A stretch of 63,039 nucleotides of DNA from assembly GCA_012517285.1 (NCBI GenBank), contig JAAYVG010000043.1:1-63039 (forward strand). The letters are read 5' to 3'. Positions 63,012-63,039 of the stretch are shown here, piece after piece (the stretch's first letter is position 1; every line of letters begins with the position of its first letter). The notes under the pieces were generated by a model. It saw only the letters and a program-made list of their open reading frames with translations, made no database searches and was not told the DNA's origin. This stretch comes from Elusimicrobiota bacterium. Lineage in GTDB: Bacteria > Elusimicrobiota > Elusimicrobia > Elusimicrobiales > UBA9959. Made by a program: the position numbers and the translations under genes.

Positions 63012-63039
63012 CATTTCCATTCAAAAGATTGTTCGCTCT

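Overview
This 63 kb window looks like the chromosome of an uncultured, AT-rich, diderm (Gram-negative-type) bacterium. It carries a complete lipid A route (lpxA, lpxC, lpxD, lpxI, lpxB, an MsbA-type flippase and a Skp/OmpH protein), lipoproteins with clear lipoboxes, and TolC-type export. No marker here fixes the phylum. The gene content, dispersed palindromes and low-complexity gaps resemble those of candidate-phylum genomes, but that placement is inference.

Positions 1-15,200 are an accessory region. It holds a DpnA-like methyltransferase with a small PD-(D/E)XK nuclease. Next comes a visibly GC-rich TetR/TolC/HlyD/ABC-2 efflux operon (3072-9851), bracketed by two same-orientation copies of a 165 bp miniature inverted-repeat element (MITE). 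After that lie decayed genes (a Xre regulator, an FxLYD-like protein, an rpmB copy with an in-frame stop and others) and a second seryl-tRNA synthetase. Three repeat families are interleaved here.

Positions 15,223-33,123 are core genes, mostly on the plus strand: a Gfo/Idh oxidoreductase, lpxB, msbA and a short RelA/SpoT, then phoH and mntP on the minus strand. These are followed by secE-nusG-rplK-rplA, which ends in a strong terminator instead of continuing to rplJL-rpoBC. A long overlapping operon then runs skp-lpxD-lpxC-fabZ-lpxA-lpxI-GH13-comF-MORN protein. A second MITE family with clean 4 bp target duplications separates it from a histidine kinase.

Positions 34,697-41,072 (minus strand) carry a tRNA(CAU) and all seven shikimate-pathway enzymes plus chorismate mutase in one tightly packed operon. 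Together these genes lead from PEP and erythrose-4-phosphate to prephenate.

Positions 41,147-62,733 hold nucleotide-sugar genes (ugd, uxs) and a secreted guanyl-type ribonuclease next to a barstar-like inhibitor. The ribonuclease is divergent from a lipoprotein of the phospholipase C/S1-P1 type. Further genes encode a triple-receiver GGDEF protein, a phosphohexomutase, metK-ahcY, the primary serS, a TPR protein, a MoaD-like protein with an erythrin-VIT1 transporter, radC, a WG-repeat protein and nifU-nifS. The window ends in a candidate structured RNA with its own consensus promoter and a 14 bp closing stem followed by T's.

The most interesting items are the RNase/barstar pair, the MITE-bracketed efflux island, the rpmB copy with one stop, the Skp protein with a long Ser-rich insertion, and the terminal candidate RNA.
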